A DNA stretch of 64,000 bases, from the NCBI GenBank assembly GCA_028285545.1, contig JANQPA010000122.1, forward strand, positions 1-64,000, written 5' to 3'. Made by a program: the position numbers and the translations under genes. Below are positions 43,439-52,556 of this stretch, in pieces (position 1 is the first letter of the stretch; each line of letters begins with the position of its first letter). The notes under the pieces were generated by a model, which was not told the DNA's origin, did no database searches, and saw only the letters and a list, made by a program, of their open reading frames with translations. The stretch is from Saprospiraceae bacterium (GTDB lineage Bacteria > Bacteroidota > Bacteroidia > Chitinophagales > Saprospiraceae).

Positions 43439-45535
43439 ATGAAAAGAGGTATATGGATTTTTATATGCTTCTTTCCCATTATTTCTTTTGGACAAACGAC
43501 TGTTAAAGGGAAAATAGTAGATAAAAAAGGAGAAGCCATCCCTTTCGCCAACGTGTATCTTAAGGATATTTTTGATGGAGGGTCCACTGATGAAGAGGGG
43601 AATTTTTCTTTTACCACAGATGCTTCCGGTGAGCAAGTTTTGGTAGCTAGTAGTTTAGGGTTTCAAACTCTTGAGCTGCCAATTGATTTAAACAATCTTG
43701 TCTCAGAAGGCTATAATCTGCGTTTGAAGCCTGGAGGTAATGAGTTGGCGGAAGTGGTAGTTTCTGCAGGAGCGTTTGAAGCCAGTGATGAAAAAAAAGG
43801 AACGATTCTGAAGCCTTTAGATATTGTAACTAACCCGGCTGCCAGTGGTGACCTTTATGGTGCCCTGGCCACACTGCCGGGAGTGACACCAGTGAATGAT
43901 GAAACCGGAATTTTTGTTCGGGGAGGTGAAGCCTCCGAAACAAAAACGATTATAGATGGAAGTTTGGTAGACAAGCCTTTCTTTGGGGACGTTCCTGATG
44001 TCCCTGCAAGAGGCCGTTTTAATCCTTTTTTGTTTAAAGGAACGCTATTCAGTACCGGTGGATATTCTGCTGAGTATGGCCAGGCCTTATCTTCTGTTCT
44101 AATATTAAATACCCAAGATCTTCCCCAGCAAGATTCCTGGAGTATTAACACGAGTATGGCTGGATTTGGAGGCGGGCTGACTAAAGTATGGAAAGATCGT
44201 ACAGCTTTTCTTGCAAATGTTGGGTACACTAATTTGAGTGCCTTATTCGCAATAGTACCCCAAAATCGAAATTGGGTAAAACCACCAACAGGAGTAGGTG
44301 GGGCCTTAGGATTTCGGCACTTAACTGAAAAAGGGGGACTTTTTAAATCTTACCTACAATTTCAAAATGGAAGGATTGCCTTGAATTTTGCACCCAATGG
44401 AAGCCAAAGCCCTGATAGTGAATTTCAAAATAAAAATCGAAACTTTTTTTGGAATAACTCATATCGCGGGTCCCTGGGAAAGAAATGGGGACTTTTTACA
44501 GCTGCAGCCATTAGTTATGACGATAATAATGATCAACTCGGAGAGAATTCTTTCGGAGAAAAAGAATGGATTGGCCAAGGCCGGATTACATTAAGTAGAG
44601 AAATGGGGAAAGTCTTCACTCGCATAGGAAGTGAAGTTCAATTGAAGCAGGGAGATTATTTTTTCAATGAATATTCATCAGCTCTAGAGAGTCCATTGGC
44701 TGCTTTTTATGCAGAATCAGATATTAAGATTGGCAAAAAAATGGCAGGGCGGATTGGTATTAGAGGAGAATATGCTGGAATACTGGAAGCCTTTAATATA
44801 ATGCCTAGGCTGTCATTGACTTACAAAACGGGAGGTTTCTCCATGGTGTCGCTGGCATATGGACAATTTTTTCAAACACCAGGAGTAGACTTCCTTCGTC
44901 AAACTACTGACCTTACTTTTGAAAAGGCCACCCATTACATTTTAAATTATCAGTGGCAAACCGACCAACAAATTTTTAGGATTGAGGCTTACTTAAAGGA
45001 TTATGATAATTTGATAAAAAATGGGATAGATAGGAGTTTGAATAATGAAGGATTTGGATTCTCTAAAGGAATCGATGTTTTTTGGCGAGATCAAAAAACG
45101 ATCCCCAATCTTACCTATTGGATCTCTTATTCTTTTATTGACGCTCAACGTTTGTATCAGGATTTTCCTATACAAACTAGTCCTACATTTGTATCACGCC
45201 ATACCATGAGTATGATTGCCAATTATCGCATTACACCCAGGTTGAGGTTGGGAGGAGCCTATACCTATGCTTCTGGAAGACCTTACCTGAACCCTAATAA
45301 TCCTGATTTCTTGGGAGATAGAACCATTGACTACCATAATTTAAACATAAGCAGTAGTTATTTGACTAGTCTTTGGGGCAACTTTACAGTTATTTATCTC
45401 TCTTTAAAGAACCCATTTGCTATTAAGCAGGTTTTTGGTTATCGTTATTCTGATGATGGTAGTTTTCGAGAGCCGATTACACCAACTACTAATTGGTCCT
45501 TTTTTGCAGGTATGTCTGTTTCAATAAGAAAATAG
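43439..45535 (+). CDS. TonB-dependent outer-membrane receptor
   Basis: 698 residues. A signal peptide (about 1-19, ending ISFGQ) precedes a CarboxypepD_reg-like domain (about 22-105, GEAIPFANVYLKDIFDGG). The plug (about 120-225) includes TLPGVTPVNDETGIFVRGGEA, given here in part as a landmark, and GYSAEYGQALSSVLIL. The beta-barrel ends in a typical aromatic strand (WSFFAGMSVSI). No TonB box is obvious. Lying in one operon with a TPR protein, kinase and regulator, it may feed a signal to them or be their target. Confidence 0.9.
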   Translation: MKRGIWIFICFFPIISFGQTTVKGKIVDKKGEAIPFANVYLKDIFDGGSTDEEGNFSFTTDASGEQVLVASSLGFQTLELPIDLNNLVSEGYNLRLKPGGNELAEVVVSAGAFEASDEKKGTILKPLDIVTNPAASGDLYGALATLPGVTPVNDETGIFVRGGEASETKTIIDGSLVDKPFFGDVPDVPARGRFNPFLFKGTLFSTGGYSAEYGQALSSVLILNTQDLPQQDSWSINTSMAGFGGGLTKVWKDRTAFLANVGYTNLSALFAIVPQNRNWVKPPTGVGGALGFRHLTEKGGLFKSYLQFQNGRIALNFAPNGSQSPDSEFQNKNRNFFWNNSYRGSLGKKWGLFTAAAISYDDNNDQLGENSFGEKEWIGQGRITLSREMGKVFTRIGSEVQLKQGDYFFNEYSSALESPLAAFYAESDIKIGKKMAGRIGIRGEYAGILEAFNIMPRLSLTYKTGGFSMVSLAYGQFFQTPGVDFLRQTTDLTFEKATHYILNYQWQTDQQIFRIEAYLKDYDNLIKNGIDRSLNNEGFGFSKGIDVFWRDQKTIPNLTYWISYSFIDAQRLYQDFPIQTSPTFVSRHTMSMIANYRITPRLRLGGAYTYASGRPYLNPNNPDFLGDRTIDYHNLNISSSYLTSLWGNFTVIYLSLKNPFAIKQVFGYRYSDDGSFREPITPTTNWSFFAGMSVSIRK

Positions 45536-45537
45536 TT

Positions 45538-46575
45538 ATGGTACTAAAGGAAATTTTGCAACACTTACTATTCTGGGCTGTCTTCATTCTATTATGGAGT
45601 GCTCATGACCTGGTATATTTTGATAATTTTTTTATACTAATTAGGGGTAATTTGTTTACTCTATTTCCTTTAGTCCCTCTGGTCTATTTGAATTTGTATT
45701 GGTTAATGCCCAAATTTTTGCTTAAGAAAAAGCATGCACCTTATATCCTAATTATGGGTTTATGCCTCTTAATTACAACCTTTGTGGCTTCCGCCAACAG
45801 TTATTATTATTACTCAGAAATTCGAAATCATCAGGATACTGCCAATTTCTTTTACAGCTCGGAAGGTAAAATAGCCATCCTAACTGAAATGTTGGTGGTA
45901 GTAGGGGTTTCTATGATCCTATATCTATTAAGAGAATGGTATCAAAAAGAAAGGTATGCCAGAGAAATGGAACAGAAAAGATTGGAGACGGAATTGCACC
46001 TTTTGAAGTCTCAAATTAATCCTCACTTTCTATTTAATTCATTGAATAGCATTTATGTCATGCTTGGTAAGAATACTAAGGCCGGTCGAAAAATGCTTCT
46101 TCAATTTTCTGAAATTTTGAGCCATCAACTTTATGAAGCAAGCAAAGAAAAAGTTCCTCTACAAAAAGAAATTGAAAATCTAAAAAATTATATCCGGATA
46201 GAAAAAATTCGGCACGATGATCTGGCAAATGTTGAACTTCGATGCTCCGAGGATATCAATGGGGAGCACATCGCTCCCATGCTTTTGCTTCCCATAGTAG
46301 AAAATGCTTTTAAACACGGACAGAGTAGTGAAGGGTATTGGATTGATGTAAGATTGGATATGAATGAAGAAAATGAATTGCTATTCAGTGTAAAGAATAG
46401 TTATACCGAGAAGGAAGAGTCTGATCATCAAGGGATAGGTTTAAGCAATGTGAAACGGAGATTAGAATTGATCTATCCTGGCAGACACCAACTGAGTATA
46501 GAAAAATTAAATTCCATTTTCCAAGTTAATTTAAAATTAAAGTTGAATGAGCATGCGGTGCATTATAGTGGATGA
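45538..46575 (+). CDS. LytS-type sensor histidine kinase
   Basis: About 345 residues from the ATG at 45538, two bases after the receptor stop; a longer frame inside the receptor gene is not credible. Four hydrophobic helices span about 5-130. The phosphoacceptor box SQINPHFLFNSLN has His163 in this numbering. The HATPase domain includes LLPIVENAFKHG and IGLSNVKRRLELIYPG. Its 3' end overlaps the regulator by 29 bp. It is the partner of the LytTR regulator and a structural analogue of the kinase at 928. Confidence 0.93.
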   Translation: MVLKEILQHLLFWAVFILLWSAHDLVYFDNFFILIRGNLFTLFPLVPLVYLNLYWLMPKFLLKKKHAPYILIMGLCLLITTFVASANSYYYYSEIRNHQDTANFFYSSEGKIAILTEMLVVVGVSMILYLLREWYQKERYAREMEQKRLETELHLLKSQINPHFLFNSLNSIYVMLGKNTKAGRKMLLQFSEILSHQLYEASKEKVPLQKEIENLKNYIRIEKIRHDDLANVELRCSEDINGEHIAPMLLLPIVENAFKHGQSSEGYWIDVRLDMNEENELLFSVKNSYTEKEESDHQGIGLSNVKRRLELIYPGRHQLSIEKLNSIFQVNLKLKLNEHAVHYSG

Positions 46576-47248
46576 TGAAATTTTAGCCAGAGAAGGACTG
46601 GAAGAACTGGTAGTAAAAACTCCTTTCTTAGAACACTGTGGTTCTTTTGGTTCAGCTTTTAAAGCCATGGAATTTCTTAGAGAAAATGAAGTAGATTTAA
46701 TACTTCTTGATATCCAAATGCCGGATATGACAGGGCTTGAGTTAATGAAAGTCTTAGTAAACCCACCCGAAGTGATCTTTACTACTGCTTATCGGGAATT
46801 TGCTATTGATGGCTTTGAGTTAAATGCGGTAGATTATTTGCTAAAACCAATCTCGTATGAGCGGTTTCTCAAGGCAGTACAGAAAGTTATGCCTAACAAT
46901 AAATCTAAATCAACAGAATCAGACTATATTTTTGTCAAATGCGATGGCTCTATTGTCAAAATTCCATTGAAAGAAATTCTTTTTATCGAAACAGCTAAGG
47001 ATTATATTTTCATCCATACCCTTCATAAAAGATATATGACCCTCGTCCCCTTAAGGCAGGTGGAAGAAAAACTGCCTAATGAACACTTTGTTAGAGTCCA
47101 CCGATCTTATGTGGTAGGTCTAAGTCATGTAAATAAAATGGAAGGGAATCTATTGCATTTGGGCGATAAAAAAGTGCCCATTAGCCGACGCCTGAAAGAA
47201 GAGGTTTACCAGCGTATTGTAGGTAATCGATTGATAGAGAGGACTTAA
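46547..47248 (+). CDS. LytTR-family response regulator
   Basis: 233 residues starting inside the kinase gene (ATG at 46547; a second ATG two codons on is equally possible). The receiver domain has Asp55 in LLLDIQMPDMTG and the lysine in LLKPIS. The LytTR domain (about 135-230) has FIETAKDYIFIHT and FVRVHRSYVVGLS. It is the last gene of the TPR-receptor-kinase-regulator operon. Targets unknown; autoregulation of the receptor is a natural guess. Confidence 0.93.
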   Translation: MSMRCIIVDDEILAREGLEELVVKTPFLEHCGSFGSAFKAMEFLRENEVDLILLDIQMPDMTGLELMKVLVNPPEVIFTTAYREFAIDGFELNAVDYLLKPISYERFLKAVQKVMPNNKSKSTESDYIFVKCDGSIVKIPLKEILFIETAKDYIFIHTLHKRYMTLVPLRQVEEKLPNEHFVRVHRSYVVGLSHVNKMEGNLLHLGDKKVPISRRLKEEVYQRIVGNRLIERT

Positions 47249-47261
47249 TTAAAAGGAATCT

Positions 47262-48959
47262 CTAAAACTCCACTATTTTTTCCATGTCGTCACCTTTTTT
47301 AATTGTAATGGCGAATTTTTTTGCTGGTACATTTAATTTCACTGCTTCTACGCTTACCTCGTAGGTGCCAGTAGTGAGAACTATTTCTCGTGCTTTGGCA
47401 GAGGTGGCAGAAGCTCTTTTCGAATAAATCCTTTTTCCGTTTTGAGTAATCGTAATATCACTGGTCCACCATTCCCCTTTATGTTTGCCTCCTATCCTGG
47501 CAATTCCTGTTTGGAAATCGTGAGAAGCTTCAGTTGTTTGCCCGGCTTTCACCTCGAAATTTTCAATAATATGCTCCCATTTCTGCCCATGGATTTTGTT
47601 GGCTTTATAATGAACGCTGTACCGTCCAGGGGTCAAAAGCTCTTTTAGAGGATTGCTTTTGGCTGAAGTATAAGTACGGCCACCTGCTACGGAGCTTTTT
47701 TTGGAATCCTCCATCTTGAAAACATCAATGACGCAATCCCATAATACACCATTATTGGTTCCTAAAACGGATAGTTCACCGTATTCAAAATTATATTCAA
47801 GCTTGGTTAATTCCTTTGCTTTTATTTCTACATTTCTGATAAAATGACGGGTATTTGTTCCTGCTAGTTTCCCTGCAGATATTTCCACATCATATAATCC
47901 TGGACTCAATTCTTTGATCATAGGGTTATGTTTGGCCGATCGATAAGTACGGCCTCCGGAGATACTTTTTTTGTCTCCAGCTTTAGTAATGTTTACAACG
48001 CAGTCCCAAAGTTCATTATTAGCAGTGGCTAAAATGGATACTTCACCAGCTGTAAAATCGATTTCAACTCTTTTTAGAGTATCTGCCGGAACGATGATAT
48101 TCTTTCGCCAAATTTCCTGAACGTTGCTTCCATTTAGAAAAGCTTTAATATGGTATTCACCTTGTGGGATATGGAATATTCCCGGATTCGTTTTTTCGGT
48201 ATTATAGGTGCGAAGAGAAGTGAAGGAATTTTGCTCATCTCCTTTAAATAGTTGAACGGTGGCATCATGTAGTTTTCCATCCTTGCTTACCTGGACACTC
48301 AATGTTGCATCAGTAGATTCTATGGTAAGTTCGGAGGCTTTGTCTAATGCATCACTAAGCTCATCTCCATTGGAAGCATCAATATATACTCCTTCTCCTT
48401 CTTTGGCGGCACATTGAAGGGCTAGTTTGTCTGATTCTCCTATATCAAAACCAACAATATGTAAAACAAAATCTACACCTGCCTCTTTTGCAGCTTTAAC
48501 CACAGCACATAGATCTCCACCACAAGATTCAGCTCCATCGCTAACGAGAATGACCGTAGCACTTCCTCCTTCTTTTTTCAATTTATTAATTACTTGCAAG
48601 GCGGTATTGGCCAGAGGCGTTTTTCCGGTAGGGTTAATATTCTTTAGGGCAGATTTTATTTCATTTCTATTATTCGTCCCTGTATCTATTAAATTTTCTA
48701 TGTCTTCACAGTCTCCCTTTTTTCGATGGCCATAGGCCACTAAGCCGATGGAACGTGCAGGATCCATTTTATCCAATAAATCGCCCACAACATTTCGGGC
48801 TATTCCAATTTTAGTTTTTCCCTCTATTTGTCCCCACATGCTACCGCTGCCATCCAAAATGAGAATAATGGGTGGCAATGAATTATTGGAAGGCTCATTA
48901 GAAGAGAGGAAAAGGCCAGCTACAGCGATAAGAAAAAAAAGTGTTAGCAAGTTTTTCAT
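47262..48959 (-). CDS. Secreted von Willebrand A protein with four beta-sandwich-like repeats
   Basis: 565 residues with a signal peptide (about 1-19). A vWA domain (about 28-220) carries the MIDAS motif DGSGS and the later SDGAESCGGD, so metal-dependent ligand binding is likely. About four tandem units of some 85 residues follow (from 225), the middle two with LWDCVI/LWDCVV, GGRTY-SAK-NP and a PG-Y turn, each ending in a hydrophobic strand. No anchor or T9SS domain is seen. Convergent with the LytTR operon. The function of the repeats is unknown. Confidence 0.82.
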   Translation of the reverse strand: MKNLLTLFFLIAVAGLFLSSNEPSNNSLPPIILILDGSGSMWGQIEGKTKIGIARNVVGDLLDKMDPARSIGLVAYGHRKKGDCEDIENLIDTGTNNRNEIKSALKNINPTGKTPLANTALQVINKLKKEGGSATVILVSDGAESCGGDLCAVVKAAKEAGVDFVLHIVGFDIGESDKLALQCAAKEGEGVYIDASNGDELSDALDKASELTIESTDATLSVQVSKDGKLHDATVQLFKGDEQNSFTSLRTYNTEKTNPGIFHIPQGEYHIKAFLNGSNVQEIWRKNIIVPADTLKRVEIDFTAGEVSILATANNELWDCVVNITKAGDKKSISGGRTYRSAKHNPMIKELSPGLYDVEISAGKLAGTNTRHFIRNVEIKAKELTKLEYNFEYGELSVLGTNNGVLWDCVIDVFKMEDSKKSSVAGGRTYTSAKSNPLKELLTPGRYSVHYKANKIHGQKWEHIIENFEVKAGQTTEASHDFQTGIARIGGKHKGEWWTSDITITQNGKRIYSKRASATSAKAREIVLTTGTYEVSVEAVKLNVPAKKFAITIKKGDDMEKIVEF

Positions 48960-49085
48960 CAGTGAAGGATTTTCTGAGAATAATTCAGTTTGCCAATATT
49001 CAATAGGAAGAACTTATCTTTTCTGAAGATAAGATTATTCCCCTGATATTCACGCTGTTAAATAAAAAAAACTCAAGCTGTCAGA

Positions 49086-49856
49086 CTACATCTCTAATTT
49101 ATAATCATTAAGGGCCATAATCATAGCAATTGATAAGGAGGCTATGAACATGAACATAAAAACCAGTAATCCTTGAAGCATAAAGGCTAGGAATGATCTT
49201 AAAATGGCCTTCCAGCCTTTAGGAGGAAAAATTTGATAACATCCAAAAGTATAATAAATCAAACTTCCTATAAGATACCAGACTGAAACAGTTGAATAGG
49301 GTAACAAAAAAAACAATGGAGTGAGAAGTAGATATATAACCGTGGAGTTAGAGTAAATAAAAGCATTAATAACCAGGTGTTCAGCAATATTATATTGTTT
49401 GCGGCCGTAAACCAATAAGGTGACAATAGCGGCTATCGGAACACTTATCATCAAAAAAACATTAAAGAATTTGAGGTTCAGAACGGTTATATTATTTGAA
49501 TATAGATCCATAAAGCTCCTTTGTTCTGGAGTTAAATTCTCTAAAACCTGAGGATCAGCAGTAGAACTTATTCCCTGAGTAAAAGCCTGAATAAAATCCT
49601 CCTGAGTAAGAAAACTCAAGGTAGCAATGGTTGCAAGTGTTACAACGATTACCAAAAATCTTAAGGGATGTATTAATTTAGTTCGATCCCGATATAAATA
49701 TTCATAAGCGGCTTTTCCAGGCCTCAATCCAAATTCATATATCGTATAAAAAATACCTTTCTCCAGATTAAGCGCTTCCAAAATGGATCGGTAAATCATT
49801 TTCATATTGATCCGTTCTACTTTAGGATCAACAGATGTTTTCTCTTGGTTTTCCAT
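49086..49856 (-). CDS. DUF3667 membrane protein (paralogue 2)
   Basis: About 256 residues from the Met at 49856 (MENQEKTSV); a longer frame from 49925 adds 23 unlikely residues. The DUF3667 block LNLEKGIFYTIYEFGLRPGKAAYEYLYRDR precedes about five hydrophobic helices. It matches the protein at 38126 in length, N-terminal signature and helix order, including EHLVINAFIYS versus EHLVINVYIFS. Function unknown. It is divergent from the DUF2911 pair. Confidence 0.82.
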   Translation of the reverse strand: MENQEKTSVDPKVERINMKMIYRSILEALNLEKGIFYTIYEFGLRPGKAAYEYLYRDRTKLIHPLRFLVIVVTLATIATLSFLTQEDFIQAFTQGISSTADPQVLENLTPEQRSFMDLYSNNITVLNLKFFNVFLMISVPIAAIVTLLVYGRKQYNIAEHLVINAFIYSNSTVIYLLLTPLFFLLPYSTVSVWYLIGSLIYYTFGCYQIFPPKGWKAILRSFLAFMLQGLLVFMFMFIASLSIAMIMALNDYKLEM

Positions 49857-50026
49857 GGTCTTTGGAGGTTGATTAAGCGTAAATATTTCTATAGTTAAGA
49901 CCTTTAACTGATTTTCACATACCAATTTAAGAAAATATTAAACTTTCTTAATTTTCATTCATCTGCATCTTAATCTACTAACTTTAGCCCGAAATTTACT
50001 CAATCGATCATTAAAATCTAATTGAA

Positions 50027-50878
50027 ATGAGAAAAGTATTTTTACGTCTTGGTGTGGTTATGGCCGCCATGATTTTGGCTATTAACTTGGATGCTCAAAT
50101 CCAAACTCCTGCCGCCAGCCCTACTGAGGAATTTAAAATTACTGTGGGACTTACCGAAATTAAAGTAACTTATTCCCGCCCTGGAATGAAAGGACGTACT
50201 ATTTTTTCTGAAGACGGACTTCAGCCTTACGGAGAGTTTTGGAGAGTAGGTGCTAATCAAATTACTAAGATAGAGTTTAGCGATAAAGTAAAAATAGGAG
50301 GTAAAGAAATAGAAGCAGGCGCTTACACTCTTTTAGCTAAGCCTGGTAAAACTGAGTGGCTGGTTAATGCCTATACCCACGAAGGTGGTGGATGGCCTGC
50401 CTATGTAGAAAAGGAGCCAGTAGCAAGTTGGACTCTTAAGCCAACTAAATTAAATGATGAAGTAGAGTCATTCCGTATTGATGTAAATAATCTTCGTGAT
50501 GAAAGCGCCGATATTAACATTGAATGGGAAAACACTCGTATTACACTTCCTCTTGAATTAGAAGTGAAATCAAGAGTAATGGCTAATATCGACAGAGTGA
50601 TGGCTGGACCAAGCTGGCAGGAGTATTGGGCGGCTGCTAACTATTTGAACTCTACTGACACAGACCTGGATAAGGCTTTGGGATATGTTCAAAAAGTGGT
50701 AGAGATGAACTCACAATTCTGGAATGTTCGCCTGGAAGCTGTTCTCCTAAATAAACTTGGGAAAAAATCAGAAGCTATTGCAGCAGCTGAAAAGTCTTTG
50801 AAACTTGCCAAGGAAGCTAATAATACAGCCTTCATTAAAATGAATGAAGATTCTTTAAAAGAGTGGGCTAAGAAATAA
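50027..50878 (+). CDS. Secreted DUF2911 protein with C-terminal helical extension
   Basis: 283 residues with a signal peptide (about 1-23, ending NLDAQ). The DUF2911 domain (about 30-180) has VTYSRPGMKGRTIF, YGEFWRVGANQITK and WENTRITLPLEL. A helical, TPR-like tail (about 190-283) carries ALGYVQKVVEMNS and KSEAIAAAEKSLKLAKEAN. The gene after it is a shorter paralogue without the tail. DUF2911 proteins are exported and uncharacterised. A hairpin separates the two copies. Confidence 0.88.
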   Translation: MRKVFLRLGVVMAAMILAINLDAQIQTPAASPTEEFKITVGLTEIKVTYSRPGMKGRTIFSEDGLQPYGEFWRVGANQITKIEFSDKVKIGGKEIEAGAYTLLAKPGKTEWLVNAYTHEGGGWPAYVEKEPVASWTLKPTKLNDEVESFRIDVNNLRDESADINIEWENTRITLPLELEVKSRVMANIDRVMAGPSWQEYWAAANYLNSTDTDLDKALGYVQKVVEMNSQFWNVRLEAVLLNKLGKKSEAIAAAEKSLKLAKEANNTAFIKMNEDSLKEWAKK

Positions 50879-50884
50879 ACAATA

Positions 50885-50914
50885 ATATATTCCGGATGTT
50901 AGTCCGGAATATAT
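50885..50914. terminator. Hairpin between the two DUF2911 genes
   Basis: ATATATTCCGGA (50885-50896) pairs perfectly with TCCGGAATATAT (50903-50914) around six bases. It starts 6 bp after the first DUF2911 stop and 28 bp before the second start, so it may reduce read-through between paralogues. Confidence 0.8.
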
Positions 50915-50941
50915 CACTAATAAAATTTAAACCGAATTAAC

Positions 50942-51478
50942 ATGAAAAAACTTTTTTTACGCCTAAGCTTTATGCTAACTGCCTTGGCCCTTACTTTTAC
51001 CATTCAAGCTCAAGATGGACCGGCACCTAGCCCTGCTTCTAAACTAGAACAAAGAGTGGGTACAACAGATATTACGATTACTTACTCCCGCCCAGGAGTG
51101 AAGGGACGTACTATTTTTGCTGCGGATGGCTTGCAGTCTTATGGTGCATTTTGGAGAGTAGGAGCTAATTCTGCTACTAAACTAGAATTCAGCAAAGACA
51201 TTCAAATGGGTGGCAAGGATATTCCAGCGGGTGCTTATACCATCCTGGCTAAGCCTGGAAAATCTGAATGGACTATCATGGCCTATGCCTATGATGGTGC
51301 AAGATGGGGTAACTATCGCGAAAAAGATCCTGCTGCAAGTTGGACTCTTCCTGTTACAGAACTAAAAGATATGGTGGAAACTTTCCGCATTGATGTCAAT
51401 AACATCCGTGATGATTCTGCAAATATTAATTTGGAGTGGGAAACGACTCGGATTAGTATTCCTATTAAGGTGAAGTAA
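50942..51478 (+). CDS. Secreted DUF2911 protein (short paralogue)
   Basis: 178 residues with a signal peptide (about 1-23, ending FTIQAQ). It is a close relative of the preceding gene over the DUF2911 domain (ITYSRPGVKGRTIF, YGAFWRVGANSATK, WETTRISIPIKV) but stops where the other gains a helical tail. A tandem duplication followed by loss or gain of the tail is the simplest history. Function unknown. Confidence 0.88.
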   Translation: MKKLFLRLSFMLTALALTFTIQAQDGPAPSPASKLEQRVGTTDITITYSRPGVKGRTIFAADGLQSYGAFWRVGANSATKLEFSKDIQMGGKDIPAGAYTILAKPGKSEWTIMAYAYDGARWGNYREKDPAASWTLPVTELKDMVETFRIDVNNIRDDSANINLEWETTRISIPIKVK

Positions 51479-51524
51479 TTGTTAATGGTGTGCAAGGTTT
51501 TGCTAAACTTTTGCATGTCGTTAT

Positions 51525-51618
51525 TAATTGTAGCTTTTTTTAAGCACGCAGATTTCACAAATATCGCAGATGATTTTTAGGAAGAATTTGCGAAATCCGC
51601 GAAATCTGCGTGCTAACA
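51525..51618. repeat. Dispersed palindromic repeat, GCACGCA family, copy 2
   Basis: AGCACGCAGATTTC (51553-51566 region) faces GAAATCTGCGTGCT (about 51600-51613) with CGCAGAT and TTTGCGAAAT words between them, forming a long imperfect hairpin. It shares blocks in order with 35075-35160. It lies between the convergent DUF2911 and epimerase genes and may act as a terminator. Confidence 0.75.
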
Positions 51619-51661
51619 AAGGCATCAAATAACTTCTTCTTCATCCCTTCCACACTATTTC

Positions 51662-52465
51662 CTAAAACCTCATCGGATCTGAATACTTAAAGGTGTATCC
51701 CAAAACGCTTTTTACCTTCTCATTAGAAATAATCTTATAAGGCTTGGTTTTTTTTCCTTCAATAAATTGAGGTGGCTTCAATCCCAACTTTAAGGCCATT
51801 TTAGTATAAAATAATTCCCTGCTGGGATGCTCATCTGCACTGGCATTAAATATTTCATTCCATCTGGATTGCTCAATAATAGCATTGATAAGCCCAATAC
51901 AATCTTCCCGGTGAACCAAATTAACGGGGGCTTCACCATCTGGTAGGCCTGATTTCCCAGCTAAAAAACGCCCTGGCTGGCGATTTCCTCCAACCAAACC
52001 TGCAAGCCTTAAAATAGTTAGAGGTAAGCCTGTTTTTTGAAGCATTAACTCAGCAGCTTTAACCGCTTGAGCAGAAGAGGTAGTGGGTAGGAGAGGAGCA
52101 TCCTCTGTGATTAAACCTTCCTGATTTCCGTATACCCCACTCGAACTGGTGTACATGATATATTTGATCGTACTTTTTCCTAATGCCTCAATTACTTTGT
52201 CAATCCTTGCTGTATAATTTTTGAAAACCTCAGGATCTCTCCTGCCAGGTGGTAAGGTAATGACTAGGAGATCAGATAAGAAAAATTCTTCCGGTAAGGC
52301 TTCTTTTGTGTTTAGGTTTATGAGAAATGGCTCTAAGCCTTGATTTTGAAGTTGCTCTATCTTTTCGACAGATGTGGTAGAGCCTTTAACTTCATGACCA
52401 TTTAATATCAATGCCTTCCCCAGAGACAATCCCAACCAACCTGCTCCCAAAATAGATATTCTCAT
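51662..52465 (-). CDS. NAD-dependent epimerase/dehydratase-like protein (YeeZ type)
   Basis: 267 residues of the extended SDR fold. The nucleotide motif GAGWLG (near residues 7-12) is followed by HEVKGSTTS. The middle region has YTSSSGVYGNQEG, supplying the Ser/Tyr of the active site, though the usual YxxxK is replaced (AQAVKAAE), so catalysis is doubtful. LVHREDCIGLINAII and the C-terminal part follow the YeeZ/YbjT-like pattern. Substrate unknown. Next gene upstream on the same strand is the beta-helix lipoprotein. Confidence 0.82.
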   Translation of the reverse strand: MRISILGAGWLGLSLGKALILNGHEVKGSTTSVEKIEQLQNQGLEPFLINLNTKEALPEEFFLSDLLVITLPPGRRDPEVFKNYTARIDKVIEALGKSTIKYIMYTSSSGVYGNQEGLITEDAPLLPTTSSAQAVKAAELMLQKTGLPLTILRLAGLVGGNRQPGRFLAGKSGLPDGEAPVNLVHREDCIGLINAIIEQSRWNEIFNASADEHPSRELFYTKMALKLGLKPPQFIEGKKTKPYKIISNEKVKSVLGYTFKYSDPMRF

Positions 52466-52492
52466 AAAAAATCAATGAAATAATTCTAATTC

Positions 52493-52556
52493 ATCTACTA
52501 ATCTGCACATCTACTAACCTGCACATCTGCTAATCTGCACATCTGCTAATCAATTC
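52493..52556. repeat. Second array of the 16-bp unit, overlapping a stop codon
   Basis: Units ATCTACTAATCTGCAC (52493), ATCTACTAACCTGCAC (52509), ATCTGCTAATCTGCAC (52525) and a last degenerate one from 52541. It is the same unit as the array at 1-160 (14 of 16 bases in register). As there, it meets the TGA stop (52550-52552) of a minus-strand gene, here the beta-helix lipoprotein. Confidence 0.88.

Noticed and set aside
45493-45537. Earlier start of the LytS kinase inside the receptor gene
   Set aside because: The 15 extra residues are out of character, and an ATG two bases after the receptor stop fits the operon spacing.
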